A stretch of 64,000 nucleotides of DNA, taken from NCBI RefSeq assembly GCF_014236655.1, contig NZ_JACMYG010000003.1, positions 62,001-126,000 of the forward strand, written 5' to 3'. The stretch comes from Pseudomonas kielensis (GTDB lineage Bacteria > Pseudomonadota > Gammaproteobacteria > Pseudomonadales > Pseudomonadaceae). The notes below the pieces were generated by a model, which was not told the origin of the DNA, did not search any database, and was given only the letters and a program-made list of their open reading frames with translations. Shown in pieces: positions 1-7,870 of this stretch (the first letter of the stretch is position 1; each line of letters starts with the position of its first letter). The position numbers and the translations under genes are program-made.

Positions 1-532
1 CGATGATCGCGTCACAGCCATGCTGTTGCAGCCAGATTGCCTCATCCACCGTGGTCGCCGACGACAGCACCTTGGCGCCCGTGGCCTTGACCCGATCGAG
101 CAGGGATTTTTCCGGCAGGCCAAAGTGAAAACTCACCACTTTGGGGCGAAACTCCTCGACCACCGCACACGCGGCGGCGTCGAAGGGCGCGCGGTTGGAG
201 ACCGGGGTTGGCGCCTCGACATCCACCCCGAGTTCGCGGTAGTAGGGTTCCAGCAGCTGTTTCCATTGCCGCGCGCGCAACTCGTCGGCAACGGGCGGCT
301 GATGACAGAAGAAGTTCACATTGAACGGACGCTGGCTGTGCTGGCCGATAATCGTCAGTTCTTCGCGCAACTGCTCGACACTCAGCATCGCTGCCGGCAT
401 CGAACCCAGGCCGCCGGCGTTACTGGCCTCGATGACCATGGCCGAGCCGGTCGCGCCGGCCATGGGGGCCTGGATGATCGGCAACTCGATGCCGAGCAGG
501 TCAAGAATGCGGGTGTCTGGCCATTGGCTCAT
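1..532 (-). CDS. Nitronate monooxygenase (NMO/2-nitropropane dioxygenase family), 5' part only
   Basis: Reading the reverse strand from the ATG at 532 gives a protein beginning MSQWPDTRILDLLGIELPII, then QAPMAG, then an ASNAGGLGSMPA stretch, which are the conserved N-terminal FMN-barrel motifs of bacterial nitronate monooxygenases. Further on, NVNFFCHQPP and VVSFHFGLP match the family. The enzyme oxidises toxic alkyl nitronates (such as propionate 3-nitronate) using FMN and O2 in the cytoplasm. The frame stays open to base 1, so about half of the usual ~350 residues, including the C-terminus, lies outside the window. A GGAG sits about 10 bases before the start. It is transcribed divergently from the gene at 694. 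Confidence 0.85.
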   Translation of the reverse strand, partial: MSQWPDTRILDLLGIELPIIQAPMAGATGSAMVIEASNAGGLGSMPAAMLSVEQLREELTIIGQHSQRPFNVNFFCHQPPVADELRARQWKQLLEPYYRELGVDVEAPTPVSNRAPFDAAACAVVEEFRPKVVSFHFGLPEKSLLDRVKATGAKVLSSATTVDEAIWLQQHGCDAII

Positions 533-693
533 CAGCAGAGTGCTCCGGTTGGAAATCGGGTGAGGGGCCTTGGCATCATTGACAGCCATTGGCGGTCTTT
601 GGGTAGAAGCCGTCGCCGAGGGCGAAAATCATAAACTTCTCCTGTAACGTCGAGGATGAATTTTTTACCAGCTTGATCAAGGAGGGAGTGCTC

Positions 694-1152
694 ATGAGCA
701 TCAAACAACTGGAAGTGCTGCCGTTTCGCGTGTCAGGTTTGCGTGTGCGCACGCTCAATGCGGCGGAGCAACAGACGGCAACCGCACGTATCGGCCCGAT
801 GTGGGGGCGATTTTTCAGCGAAGGTCTGTACGAAAAAATACCGGGTAAAACCCCAGACTCCCTGGTGTATGGCGTGTACAGCAACTATGAGTCCGACGCG
901 AGCGGCTCGTTTGATGTGCTGGCCGGAGTCAGGGTCAATGAGCCCGAGGCGCAATACGCAAGCATCGAGGTACAAGGCGGGCAATACCTGGTGTTCGATG
1001 CCCAGGGTGCGATGCCGGGCGCGGTGATCGAGGCCTGGGGCCGGGTGTGGGGGTATTTCGAGGCGCATCCGCAGATCAAGCGCCGCTTCGCCACAGACTT
1101 CGAAGCCTACACCGGTCCCGACAGCGTGGCGGTGCACATCGGGATTTTCTAG
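694..1152 (+). CDS. GyrI-like / AraC effector-binding domain protein
   Basis: This is a 152-residue stand-alone protein. The start at 694 is chosen because a strong AGGAGGG lies 8 bases upstream; an in-frame codon at 673 lacks such a site. The pattern MWGRFFSEGL, then VYGVYSNYESD, then a Gly-rich ending QYLVFDAQG is typical of the GyrI-like small-molecule-binding fold (AraC effector-binding family), which in other proteins is the ligand-sensing half of transcription activators. No DNA-binding domain is present, so this copy may bind a small molecule or a protein partner. Its last four bases overlap the stop of the convergent ada-like gene. Confidence 0.75.
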   Translation: MSIKQLEVLPFRVSGLRVRTLNAAEQQTATARIGPMWGRFFSEGLYEKIPGKTPDSLVYGVYSNYESDASGSFDVLAGVRVNEPEAQYASIEVQGGQYLVFDAQGAMPGAVIEAWGRVWGYFEAHPQIKRRFATDFEAYTGPDSVAVHIGIF

Positions 1153-2210
1153 GGCTGGTTTTCCCGGTCCAGCAGTTGCCGCTTGCGCTCCACTCCCCAG
1201 CGATAGCCTGAGAGCTCGCCATCGCTGCGCACCACCCGGTGGCAGGGAATCGCCACCGCCAGGTGGTTGGCGCCGCAGGCCTGGGCCACGGCGCGAAAGG
1301 CCTTGGGCGCACCGATCCGCTGGGCGATGTCGGCGTAGCTGGCGGTACTGCCCGGTGGAATCTCGCGCAGCGCCATCCACACCCGCTCCTGAAAGGCCGT
1401 GCCACGTACATCCAGCGGCAGGTCGAGGCCGAGGGCGGGTGCTTCGATAAACCCAACGACTTTGGCCACCCAGTGCTCGAAATCCGGTTCGGCGCCGATC
1501 AACGTCGCCTGGCTGAAGCGCTGTTGCAGGTCTTCGAGCAAGACGTTGGGGTCATCGCCCAGGAGAATCGCACACACCCCACGCTCACTGCGCGCCACCA
1601 GGATCGCCCCCAGGGAGCATTGGCCGACGGCAAAGCGGATCTCGGTGTTTTGCCCCGAGGCGCGGTAGTCACTGGGTTTCATGCCGAGCAGGTGATCGGC
1701 GGATTCATAAAAACGGCTGTTGGAGTTGAAGCCGGCGTCGTACAGCGCCGCGGTCACGGAGTCGGCGGATTCCAGGCGTTCACGCACCCGCCGCGAACGC
1801 TGGGCGGTGACGTAGCCCTTGGGCGTGAGGCCGGTGACGGCCTTGAACACCCGGTGAAAATGGAATGGGCTCAGGCCGGCGCTGGTGGCCAGTTCGCCCA
1901 GGCTGGGTGGGCTCTGGGCCTGCTCGATCTGCCGGCACGCGGCGGCCACCAGGGTCGCATGCTGGGTGGCGACCAGGGTCTGGTCCGCCGCCGCCCGCTT
2001 GCTGGCCCGAAAACCCGCGGCCAGGGCTTGTTCCTCGGTGTCGAAGAACACCACGTTCTGCGGTTTGGGCAGGCGCGCCAGGCTGCTGGGGCGGCAGTAG
2101 ATCCCGGTGGTCTTGACCCCGTAGACAAACTGCCCGTCGGCACGCGGGTCGCGGGCCACGACCGCGGCCCAGCGCGGGTCTTGCTCGATACTGTGTTTGG
2201 CTTGGGACAT
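1149..2210 (-). CDS. ada: Ada-type regulator / O6-methylguanine-DNA methyltransferase with degenerate zinc site
   Basis: 353 residues with the full Ada layout: an N-terminal AdaA-like zinc domain (residues about 10-75, DPRADGQFVYGVKTTGIYC), an AraC-type helix-turn-helix (about 90-185, LATSAGLSPFHFHRVFK), and a methyltransferase half (about 190-353) with the methyl-acceptor motif PCHRVV at Cys323. The enzyme repairs O6-methylguanine by suicidal transfer to that cysteine. The AdaA domain normally binds zinc with four cysteines. Here only Cys39 is left; the other three positions read Ser43, Ser70 and Ala73, so phosphotriester sensing through a Zn-Cys4 site looks lost. The start at 2210 fits the homologous N-terminus; the frame stays open upstream to 2417 but that stretch looks non-coding. 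It lies downstream of alkB on the same strand. Confidence 0.88.
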   Translation of the reverse strand: MSQAKHSIEQDPRWAAVVARDPRADGQFVYGVKTTGIYCRPSSLARLPKPQNVVFFDTEEQALAAGFRASKRAAADQTLVATQHATLVAAACRQIEQAQSPPSLGELATSAGLSPFHFHRVFKAVTGLTPKGYVTAQRSRRVRERLESADSVTAALYDAGFNSNSRFYESADHLLGMKPSDYRASGQNTEIRFAVGQCSLGAILVARSERGVCAILLGDDPNVLLEDLQQRFSQATLIGAEPDFEHWVAKVVGFIEAPALGLDLPLDVRGTAFQERVWMALREIPPGSTASYADIAQRIGAPKAFRAVAQACGANHLAVAIPCHRVVRSDGELSGYRWGVERKRQLLDRENQP

Positions 2211-2295
2211 GACGCGCCACCCTGTGAAGATTTGCCTCAGGGTAACCGCTGCAACGGCGCAGGGCACCCGGCGGCTTGCGCTCGAATTCGCCGTT

Positions 2296-2973
2296 TCAGC
2301 CGGCAGTACGCAGGGTGAAGTTGATGCGCTGGGCGCCCAACTGTGGATGCAGGCCTTCCTTGAGCGGTAACACCCCGTGATAACGCAAACGATCGACGCC
2401 GCCCCAGACCACCACATCGCCGTGCAACAACGGCACCCGCTGGCTCTTGTCGCTGCGTTGCATGCCGCCGAACAGGAACATCGCCGGCAGGCCCAGGGAG
2501 ATCGAGACGATGGGCGGCTCGTAGGAGCCTTCGTTGCGGTCCTGATGCAACGACATCTTCGCCCCCGGCAGGTAGCGGTTGATCAGGCAGGCATCCGGGG
2601 CAAAATCGGCGAAACCGGCCTCGCTCGCGGCGCATTGCGCCAACTCCCGGAACACCTGCGGCATCGGTGGCCAAGGCAGGCCACTGACAGGGTCGAGCGC
2701 GGTGTAGCGGTAGCCGCTGCGGTCGGTGGTCCAGCCCAGCGCCCCGCAATTGCTCAAACCCACCGACATGGTGAAGCCGCCGGGGGTGAGCATGTTGCGA
2801 AACGGCGCCGCCTTCAGCGTTTGCTCCAGTGCTGCGAGCAGGCGTGGCACCCAGGGCAGGGCGAAGCCGCGCAGTACGAATGCCTGGGGGCCGAGCTGTT
2901 CGGTTCGCGCCGGTTGCTGGTCGGCGTCGGCAAACAGGTCGAGGGTGGTCGGGCCCAAGGGCTCACTGTGCAT
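2296..2973 (-). CDS. alkB: AlkB-type alpha-ketoglutarate-dependent DNA repair dioxygenase
   Basis: 225 residues. The Fe(II) ligands are visible as H143-Q-D145 (SLHQDRNE) and H199 (RYHGV), and the 2-oxoglutarate-binding pair as R216 and R222 in RINFTLR. The NRYLPGAKMSLHQD segment is the classic AlkB signature. AlkB oxidatively removes methyl groups from 1-methyladenine and 3-methylcytosine in DNA or RNA. The ATG at 2973 overlaps the last 11 bases of the preceding 2OG-oxygenase gene, so the two are probably translationally coupled, and ada follows 85 bases downstream. The three genes look like an alkylation-response operon. Confidence 0.93.
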   Translation of the reverse strand: MHSEPLGPTTLDLFADADQQPARTEQLGPQAFVLRGFALPWVPRLLAALEQTLKAAPFRNMLTPGGFTMSVGLSNCGALGWTTDRSGYRYTALDPVSGLPWPPMPQVFRELAQCAASEAGFADFAPDACLINRYLPGAKMSLHQDRNEGSYEPPIVSISLGLPAMFLFGGMQRSDKSQRVPLLHGDVVVWGGVDRLRYHGVLPLKEGLHPQLGAQRINFTLRTAG

Positions 2974-3727
2974 CGTGGAATATCACTCCCAGGGTATGTC
3001 GTTGGCCGCTGTGCAGGCGACTGACGCCATGGCGCAGGTTGACCCGGTAGTCGCCGCGAACCCCGGCCATCGGTCGCTGATGCACCGCAAAAATCAGCGC
3101 ATCACCTTGCTCCAGGCGCATCACCATGGGCCGCGATTGCATCCGCGGGCGCTGTTCAGTGAGCACCAGCTCGCCTCCCGTGAAGTCTAGCTCGGGCGCT
3201 GACAGCAGGATTGCCACTTGTAGGGGAAATACGTGTTCGCCATACAGGTCCTGGTGCAGGCAGTTGTAGTCCCCAGGACCGTATTGCAGCAACAGCGGTG
3301 TCGGGCGCTGTTGGCCGGCGTCGTGACAGCGTTGCAGGAAGGCCGGATGTGCCGGGGGAAAGCGGCCTGGCAGGCCCAGGCGCGCCTGCCAGCGATTGGC
3401 CAAAGGCACCAGACGCGCATACAGGGCGCTGCGCAATCGCTGGACTGGCTCGGGCAGCGGGTAGTCGAAGTATTGATACTCGCCACGACCGAAACCGTGC
3501 CTGGCCATCACCACCCGAGCGCGAAACAGCCCGGGTTGCTCGTACATCGCCCGCAGGTCCTGGCATTCCGGGGCATCGAGCAGGCGGGGGACCACGGCAC
3601 AGCCGTCCTGATCGAGGCGCTGCTCCAGTGACGGCCAGGGCAGGTGGTCGATACGTTCGAGCAGCGACGGTTGGATCGCCGCGGCGAGGTCGTTGGGCAA
3701 AGGGGTATGCAGGGAAGAGACGCGCAT
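2963..3727 (-). CDS. 2OG-Fe(II) oxygenase family protein
   Basis: 254 residues from the ATG at 3727, which has AGGAG six bases upstream; a TTG at 3745 would add six residues but lacks a site. Motifs: LHQDLYGEH supplies the first two Fe ligands, and RHGVSRLHSGQRHTLGVIFHD supplies the distal His and the 2-oxoglutarate-binding Arg. The DYNCLHQDLYGEHVFPLQ segment resembles prolyl 4-hydroxylase-type 2OG oxygenases that lie next to alkB/ada in pseudomonads. The substrate cannot be read from sequence; the operon position suggests a repair or alkylation-response role. It is the promoter-proximal gene of the alkB-ada cluster and overlaps alkB by 11 bases. Confidence 0.8.
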   Translation of the reverse strand: MRVSSLHTPLPNDLAAAIQPSLLERIDHLPWPSLEQRLDQDGCAVVPRLLDAPECQDLRAMYEQPGLFRARVVMARHGFGRGEYQYFDYPLPEPVQRLRSALYARLVPLANRWQARLGLPGRFPPAHPAFLQRCHDAGQQRPTPLLLQYGPGDYNCLHQDLYGEHVFPLQVAILLSAPELDFTGGELVLTEQRPRMQSRPMVMRLEQGDALIFAVHQRPMAGVRGDYRVNLRHGVSRLHSGQRHTLGVIFHDAQ

Positions 3728-3837
3728 TGCCGGCTCCTGGGCCAAGGTCGAGGAGGGCCAGTCTGGGCCGCTCGACGCGAGGCAACACTCCGCGGCTTGC
3801 GGTCAAATTGTGCCGGTTTGGCCGAGCGCCGGGCTGC

Positions 3838-4008
3838 TTACAACGCCTTGCTCACGCTGATATCGGTGATCACGTCCGAGCTGTCGCCATGGATCGCCGC
3901 CAGAGCGGCCTTGGCCTCGTCTTCGGTGCCATTTACCAGTTGGGCGAACTCGAAGCGGCGCTCGCCGTTGAGTTTGTACTTGATGACGTACTTGGTCGTT
4001 GGAGTCAC
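3838..4008 (-). CDS. Small conserved-looking protein, GTG start
   Basis: A 56-residue open frame beginning GTG (VTPTTKYVIKYKLNGERRFE) and ending DVITDISVSKAL. The alternation of charged and hydrophobic residues, the near-repeat of YVIKYKL/RFEFAQL and the clean fit between neighbours argue for a real small gene. I do not recognise a named family. Only a weak ACAGG precedes the GTG and no ATG is available in frame. It is followed by the 2OG-oxygenase gene about 110 bases on and preceded by the DUF1883 gene 34 bases upstream, all on the same strand, so the two small genes may be co-transcribed. Confidence 0.55.
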   Translation of the reverse strand: MTPTTKYVIKYKLNGERRFEFAQLVNGTEDEAKAALAAIHGDSSDVITDISVSKAL

Positions 4009-4042
4009 GGGTGTACCTGTCTGTCGCGGAGCGGGCGGGGAA

Positions 4043-4345
4043 TCAGCTGAATTTGGAGCTGGACCGGCGAACGATCTTGATCGAGTGGGTCAGCGTCGGC
4101 TTGCGGGTCACGCTGATCGCGCGGCTGGTGACCGTGTCGATGGTGATGTTCCAGAAACCGGTGCTGGGTGCGGTGATTCTCGCCGGGAAGGTGTCGAATG
4201 CGCCGCCGTGGTAAGAGTGACGACCGCCGTTCTTGAAACTGCGGAAGTTGGCGTCGCTCATCAGGCGGATGTTGCAGGTCTGGGAGCATTGAATGACGAC
4301 GATGTCATCTTCGTTGAGGTGCTCGCGCTGGTGGATAAATTTCAT
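4043..4345 (-). CDS. DUF1883 domain-containing protein
   Basis: 100 residues starting MKFIHQREHLNEDDIVVIQC at an ATG with GGAGG seven bases upstream; the open frame extends to 4456 but without a ribosome site. The body (NIRLMSDANFRSFKNGGRH, then SYHGGAFDTFPARITAP and GFWNITIDT) is the pattern of the DUF1883 family, a small beta-rich domain found alone or fused to TIR-like and other domains. No enzymatic residues are evident and the function is unknown. Confidence 0.75.
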   Translation of the reverse strand: MKFIHQREHLNEDDIVVIQCSQTCNIRLMSDANFRSFKNGGRHSYHGGAFDTFPARITAPSTGFWNITIDTVTSRAISVTRKPTLTHSIKIVRRSSSKFS

Positions 4346-4554
4346 GGGCGCCTCCAGAAGGGCTTTTTCTAGCAAATCAAAACGATAGCATGGACGATGG
4401 CCCAGTTTATCAGCGAAGGCCTCGGAAAAGCGGGCCGCTGGGAGCCGGTTTGACAATTAAAAACAGTTATCCGCGATTATTTACGCGATAAAGCAGGACA
4501 GGCCGGAGAAAAAGCGCATTTACGCTGTCCGAGGGTCTTTATCGGAGGATTTGT

Positions 4555-4905
4555 ATGAAGCAGGGCGTTTTGTTGCTGGCATTGGTGATGAGTGGGTGTG
4601 CGACAGTCTCGGACATCAATCAGAGCCCGCCCACCATGAACGTGATTTCAGGGAAGAAGCCGCAGGAATATGCCAATTGTGTCGCCGAAAAGCTGGCCAA
4701 GAGCCGGGGCGCGGTACAAATGGAGCCGCACAAGGATGGGATGCGGGTCATCGTGCCGGGCAAGCTGTCGACCGATCCGGCAGCGGTGTTCGACATCGAA
4801 GAACGGTCCGGCGGCAGTAGCATCAAGCTGCATGAGAGCCTGTCCAATGTGCCGATGCGCCCAGGTGACATCGGGGTTGCCGCCAACGAGTGCATCTCCG
4901 GCTAA
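4555..4905 (+). CDS. Small outer-membrane-type lipoprotein
   Basis: 116 residues. The N-terminus MKQGVLLLALVMSGC is a type II signal peptide with a lipobox ending in Cys15; the next residue is Ala rather than Asp, so outer-membrane sorting is expected. The mature part (KKPQEYANCVAEKLAKSRG, then VPGKLSTDPAAVFDIEER) resembles a group of short Pseudomonas lipoproteins of unknown role. A GGAGG lies eight bases before the ATG. A GC-rich hairpin with a T run follows. Confidence 0.8.
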   Translation: MKQGVLLLALVMSGCATVSDINQSPPTMNVISGKKPQEYANCVAEKLAKSRGAVQMEPHKDGMRVIVPGKLSTDPAAVFDIEERSGGSSIKLHESLSNVPMRPGDIGVAANECISG

Positions 4906-4934
4906 GGCCAGACCACCCGCGGCCACGCCCCCCA

Positions 4935-4971
4935 AAAGCCCGACCCGGACCTTCCCGGCTCGGGTTTTTTT
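4935..4971 (+). terminator. Rho-independent terminator after the lipoprotein gene
   Basis: AAGCCCGA...CCGG and CCGG...TCGGGTTT form an interrupted stem (one C-C mismatch, one G-T pair) followed directly by a run of seven T. It lies about 30 bases after the lipoprotein stop codon. Confidence 0.75.
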
Positions 4972-5150
4972 GTGCCTCGACATAATCGCTGGACACGCCG
5001 ATTATCCTGAGTGGGCGCGAGCCTGCTCGCGATGGTCGTCCACCCGGACGCGCATAGCCTGAGCGGTTGAGATAGCCGTCACAATCACTTACTCTTTATA
5101 GGCTTATGCAAACTAAGTCTAAGCTTATAACTAAAAAAAGAGGGTTAGAG

Positions 5151-5798
5151 ATGGATTTCAAACCGACCGTACTGGGCAGCCTGATGCTCATTGCTGTCAG
5201 CGTCGTGAATGCCGACGACGGACAGAAAATCTATACCCAGGGCGGTGCGTTGCCTGCCGCTACAGCCTGCTTTGCCTGTCATGGTGCCGATGGCATGGGC
5301 ATGCCAGCGGCCGGATTTCCCCGGCTGGCCGGTTTGTCGGCGGGTTATCTGAGTAAACAACTGGCGGACTTTCGCAGTGGCTCGCGGGTCAGCCCGGTGA
5401 TGCAGCCGCTGGCCAAGGCGTTGAGCGAGAGCGAAATCCAGGCGGTCACCAGCACCCTGGCGGCCATGCCGGCGCCGACCACCCCGCACGTGACACGCAA
5501 CACCACGCCGACGGAGCCTGGCGCGGGGTTGGCGTTGCGCGGTGCCTGGGATCGGCAGATTCCCGAGTGCGTGATGTGTCACGGCCCCGGTGGGGTCGGC
5601 GTGGGCACGGCGTTTCCGCCACTGGCTGGGCAGTCGGCCAATTACCTGGTCGGGCAATTGAACGCCTGGCGTGACGGCACCCGGCATAACGACCCCAATG
5701 ACTTGATGGGGCACATCGCCAAATCCCTGACCCCGGATGAAATCAAGGCGGTCGCCGACTACTTTGCGACACTGGGCAGCCAGGAGGCCAAGCCATGA
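5151..5798 (+). CDS. tsdB: Diheme c4-type cytochrome, TsdB-like electron acceptor
   Basis: 215 residues. The start at 5151 has AGAGGG upstream and gives a clean Sec signal peptide (MDFKPTVLGSLMLIAVSVVN, cleavage near Ala21). Two haem-binding motifs, CFACH (40-44) and CVMCH (140-144), each sit in a cytochrome c4-like half with the GFPRLAGLSAGYLSKQL and FPPLAGQSANYLVGQL repeats, so the protein is an internal duplication. The stop overlaps the start of the next gene by four bases (ATGA). Because that gene is TsdA-like, this is probably TsdB, the periplasmic diheme partner that accepts electrons from thiosulfate dehydrogenase. An unrelated c4 role is possible if the neighbour were misassigned. 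Confidence 0.82.
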   Translation: MDFKPTVLGSLMLIAVSVVNADDGQKIYTQGGALPAATACFACHGADGMGMPAAGFPRLAGLSAGYLSKQLADFRSGSRVSPVMQPLAKALSESEIQAVTSTLAAMPAPTTPHVTRNTTPTEPGAGLALRGAWDRQIPECVMCHGPGGVGVGTAFPPLAGQSANYLVGQLNAWRDGTRHNDPNDLMGHIAKSLTPDEIKAVADYFATLGSQEAKP

Positions 5799-6718
5799 AA
5801 TTCCTATCCCTCGCTCCATTGGCCCTGGCGCTGGTCAGTCTCAACGGGTATGCCGCCCAGACCGTGATGGACGACCAGTCTGAACTGAAGATCCCGGCCG
5901 CCACTAGCGCAAAAGTCGAGTATTTCCAGGCGCCGGCCGAGCATGAGTTGCCGGACAACGCCTTTGGCAAGCTGGTGCGCCAGGGCCACAGCCTGTTTGT
6001 CGACACCAAGCGCCAGGCCCCGGCCTATGTGGGTAATGGCCTCAATTGCAGCAACTGTCACCTGGATCAGGGCCGTTTACCCAACTCTGCGCCGTTGTGG
6101 GGGGCTTACCCGATGTACCCGGCGTATCGTAAGAAAAACGACAAGGTCAATACCTTCGCCGAGCGCTTGCAAGGCTGTTTCGAGTTCAGCATGAACGGCA
6201 AGCCGCCAGCGGCCGATGGCCCGGAAATCAGCGCGTTGTCGGCCTACGCCTATTGGCTGGCGACCAAGGCACCGATTGGCGTCGAGCTGCCCGGGCGCGG
6301 TTATCCGGAAGTCAAGCAGCCGGCCAAGGGTTACGACATTGCCCAGGGCGCGCAGGTCTACAAGGCCCAGTGTGCGGTGTGCCACGGCGACAGCGGGCAG
6401 GGACAGAAAGTCGGCCAGGACTACGTGATGCCACCGCTCTGGGGTAAGGACTCCTACAACTGGGGAGCGGGCATGCACCGTATCAACACCGCGGCTTCGT
6501 TCATTCAGTACAACATGCCCCTGGGCAAGGCGCAGAGCCTCAGCGATCAGCAGGCGTGGGACGTGGCGGCGTTCATCAACAGCCATGAACGGCCCCAGGA
6601 CCCGCGGCTGATCGATGGCTCCGTGGAGAAGACCCGGGTGAAGTTCCATGCCAACGACGGGGTCAATCTGTATGGGCAAACCGTTGATGGCGTGCTGATT
6701 GGCCAAGGCATCCGGTAA
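5795..6718 (+). CDS. tsdA: Diheme thiosulfate dehydrogenase TsdA
   Basis: 307 residues with signal peptide (cleavage near residue 20) and two haem c motifs, CSNCH (85-89) and CAVCH (193-197). The segment RLQGCFEFSMNG carries Cys128 in the position of the unusual axial Cys ligand of the active-site haem of TsdA, and YNMPLGK provides Met241/Lys245 near the second haem. TsdA joins two thiosulfate molecules to tetrathionate in the periplasm, passing two electrons on. The tight ATGA overlap with the c4-type cytochrome gene matches the tsdBA layout known from Pseudomonas stutzeri. Confidence 0.87.
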   Translation: MKFLSLAPLALALVSLNGYAAQTVMDDQSELKIPAATSAKVEYFQAPAEHELPDNAFGKLVRQGHSLFVDTKRQAPAYVGNGLNCSNCHLDQGRLPNSAPLWGAYPMYPAYRKKNDKVNTFAERLQGCFEFSMNGKPPAADGPEISALSAYAYWLATKAPIGVELPGRGYPEVKQPAKGYDIAQGAQVYKAQCAVCHGDSGQGQKVGQDYVMPPLWGKDSYNWGAGMHRINTAASFIQYNMPLGKAQSLSDQQAWDVAAFINSHERPQDPRLIDGSVEKTRVKFHANDGVNLYGQTVDGVLIGQGIR

Positions 6719-6720
6719 AC

Positions 6721-6790
6721 TGTCGTCCAACGACACAATGCCGCCCTGGGCGCAATGCTGGTTGAACAGCTTCGGGCCTTGGGCGGCATT
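6721..6790 (+). terminator. Inverted repeats downstream of tsdA
   Basis: Two hairpins follow the tsdA stop codon. TGTCGT and ACGACA (6721-6735) form a short stem, and AATGCCGCCC (6737-6746) pairs perfectly with GGGCGGCATT (6781-6790) across a 34-base loop. There is no T run after either, so this may be an mRNA 3'-end stabiliser or weak terminator rather than a classical intrinsic terminator. Confidence 0.45.
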
Positions 6791-6809
6791 GTCATCAATG
6801 GAGCAGGCA

Positions 6810-7040
6810 ATGAAGCGCGAGCAAGTCCGAGAGCGGCATGCAGAGGGTCACATCTCTGCCACCCATGTGATCCAGAATCCGGCGACACCGGGGGAGTGGA
6901 TCGTGTTTTTCAAGAAAAGTGCAGGGCGCAGTTTTTTCCTGGTGGACGACAATGACGAAGTCGAGTCATTCAGCCACCTGGATGACTTGGTCGAGACCAT
7001 ACGGGGCCTGGGCATCAAGTTCGCGGAAATTCACATGTAA
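6810..7040 (+). CDS. Small hypothetical protein
   Basis: 76 residues, MKREQVRERHAEGHISATHV to the end KFAEIHM. The ATG at 6810 is preferred because GGAGCAGGCA precedes it; an in-frame ATG at 6798 has nothing comparable. The composition (VIQNPATPGEWIVFFKKSAG, then FFLVDDNDEVESFSHLDDLV) suggests a compact alpha/beta fold found as a short conserved protein in Pseudomonas. I do not recognise a family. It converges on the lipoprotein gene at 7052. Confidence 0.6.
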   Translation: MKREQVRERHAEGHISATHVIQNPATPGEWIVFFKKSAGRSFFLVDDNDEVESFSHLDDLVETIRGLGIKFAEIHM

Positions 7041-7051
7041 CGGCCCAGGGC

Positions 7052-7333
7052 CTAGTTACATACCACCACTACGCTGCGACTCTTGAAGTTGCCGACATCA
7101 GCGCCCAGGGTCTTGTCGCTTTCCTTGAGCGCTGGCGTGCCCTCGGAGCCGACAATCTTGTAGCCCGTACCGGCGCAGGACGCATCGGCTTTTTCGTAGC
7201 AGGTGGCCCAGGAATTGGCTTGACCTGAACAATCGATCGACAAGCCTTGCTGGCCATCGTCCAGGTACGTCTTGGACGCTGTGGCACAACCACTCAAGAC
7301 CAGTACCGCCATCACAGCCAGGGTTATTTTCAT
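7052..7333 (-). CDS. Small lipoprotein
   Basis: 93 residues beginning MKITLAVMAVLVLSGC, a lipoprotein signal with Cys16 as the acylation site, followed by ATASKTYLDDGQQG. Three further cysteines (CSGQANSWATC, CAGTGY) and a fourth near the C-terminus (VVVVCN) suggest disulfide bonding. The layout, short and beta-rich with SWATCYEKA, resembles small Pseudomonas lipoproteins of unknown function. Confidence 0.78.
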   Translation of the reverse strand: MKITLAVMAVLVLSGCATASKTYLDDGQQGLSIDCSGQANSWATCYEKADASCAGTGYKIVGSEGTPALKESDKTLGADVGNFKSRSVVVVCN

Positions 7334-7428
7334 CGGATCGTTGCCATCAGGGGGGGAGGGGCGTCAGGCGCAGAGAAGGCCTTGTAGCGAGAGGTTATAG
7401 CGAATGGCCATTTCGGTACAGACAAACA

Positions 7429-7455
7429 CAAAAAAGCCCCGCACAGGGCAGGGCT
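7429..7455 (-). terminator. Terminator of the 7471-7659 small gene
   Basis: Read on the minus strand, AGCCCTGC and GCGGGGCT form an eight-pair stem (one G-T) with a CCTGT loop and a following T run. It lies 16 bases after the small gene's stop. Confidence 0.75.
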
Positions 7456-7470
7456 GTTTGACCAGGCACC

Positions 7471-7659
7471 TTACTCGGGCTTGGCCCCACGACGCTTGGG
7501 CGCGGGCGGGGTGTCTTGCAGCACCGACGCCACTTCGATGGCCATGGCTTCAGTGGGGAAAGGTCCGGCGATGTTTTCGCCACCGGCGCTGTCGACCCAC
7601 CATTGGCCGTCTTTGGCCTTGTTGATCAGGTATCCGTTCACGCTTTTTGCTGCCGACAT
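7471..7659 (-). CDS. Small hypothetical protein
   Basis: 62 residues, MSAAKSVNGYLINKAKDGQW ending PAPKRRGAKPE. The WWVDSAGGENIAGPFPTEAMA segment and the basic proline-rich tail are typical of a short conserved Pseudomonas protein. No domain is recognised. A good intrinsic terminator directly follows, which supports it being a real monocistronic gene. Confidence 0.65.
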   Translation of the reverse strand: MSAAKSVNGYLINKAKDGQWWVDSAGGENIAGPFPTEAMAIEVASVLQDTPPAPKRRGAKPE

Positions 7660-7870
7660 CTATCTGCCTCGTTGGCTGGTTCAATTGCTCAATGATAGCG
7701 GTAAATGTGCCTGAGGGTCTTCCCTGGTCTAAAGTGAAGCCTTTGCGGAACTATCGTTAAGATTATTTCTCTATGATGGCATCGGTTAGCCAGTGCGGGG
7801 CATTGTAAGGTGCACGCCGCCTGATTAGACTGCGCCGAAACTCGTACACACAGCCCTTTCAAGGACTTTT

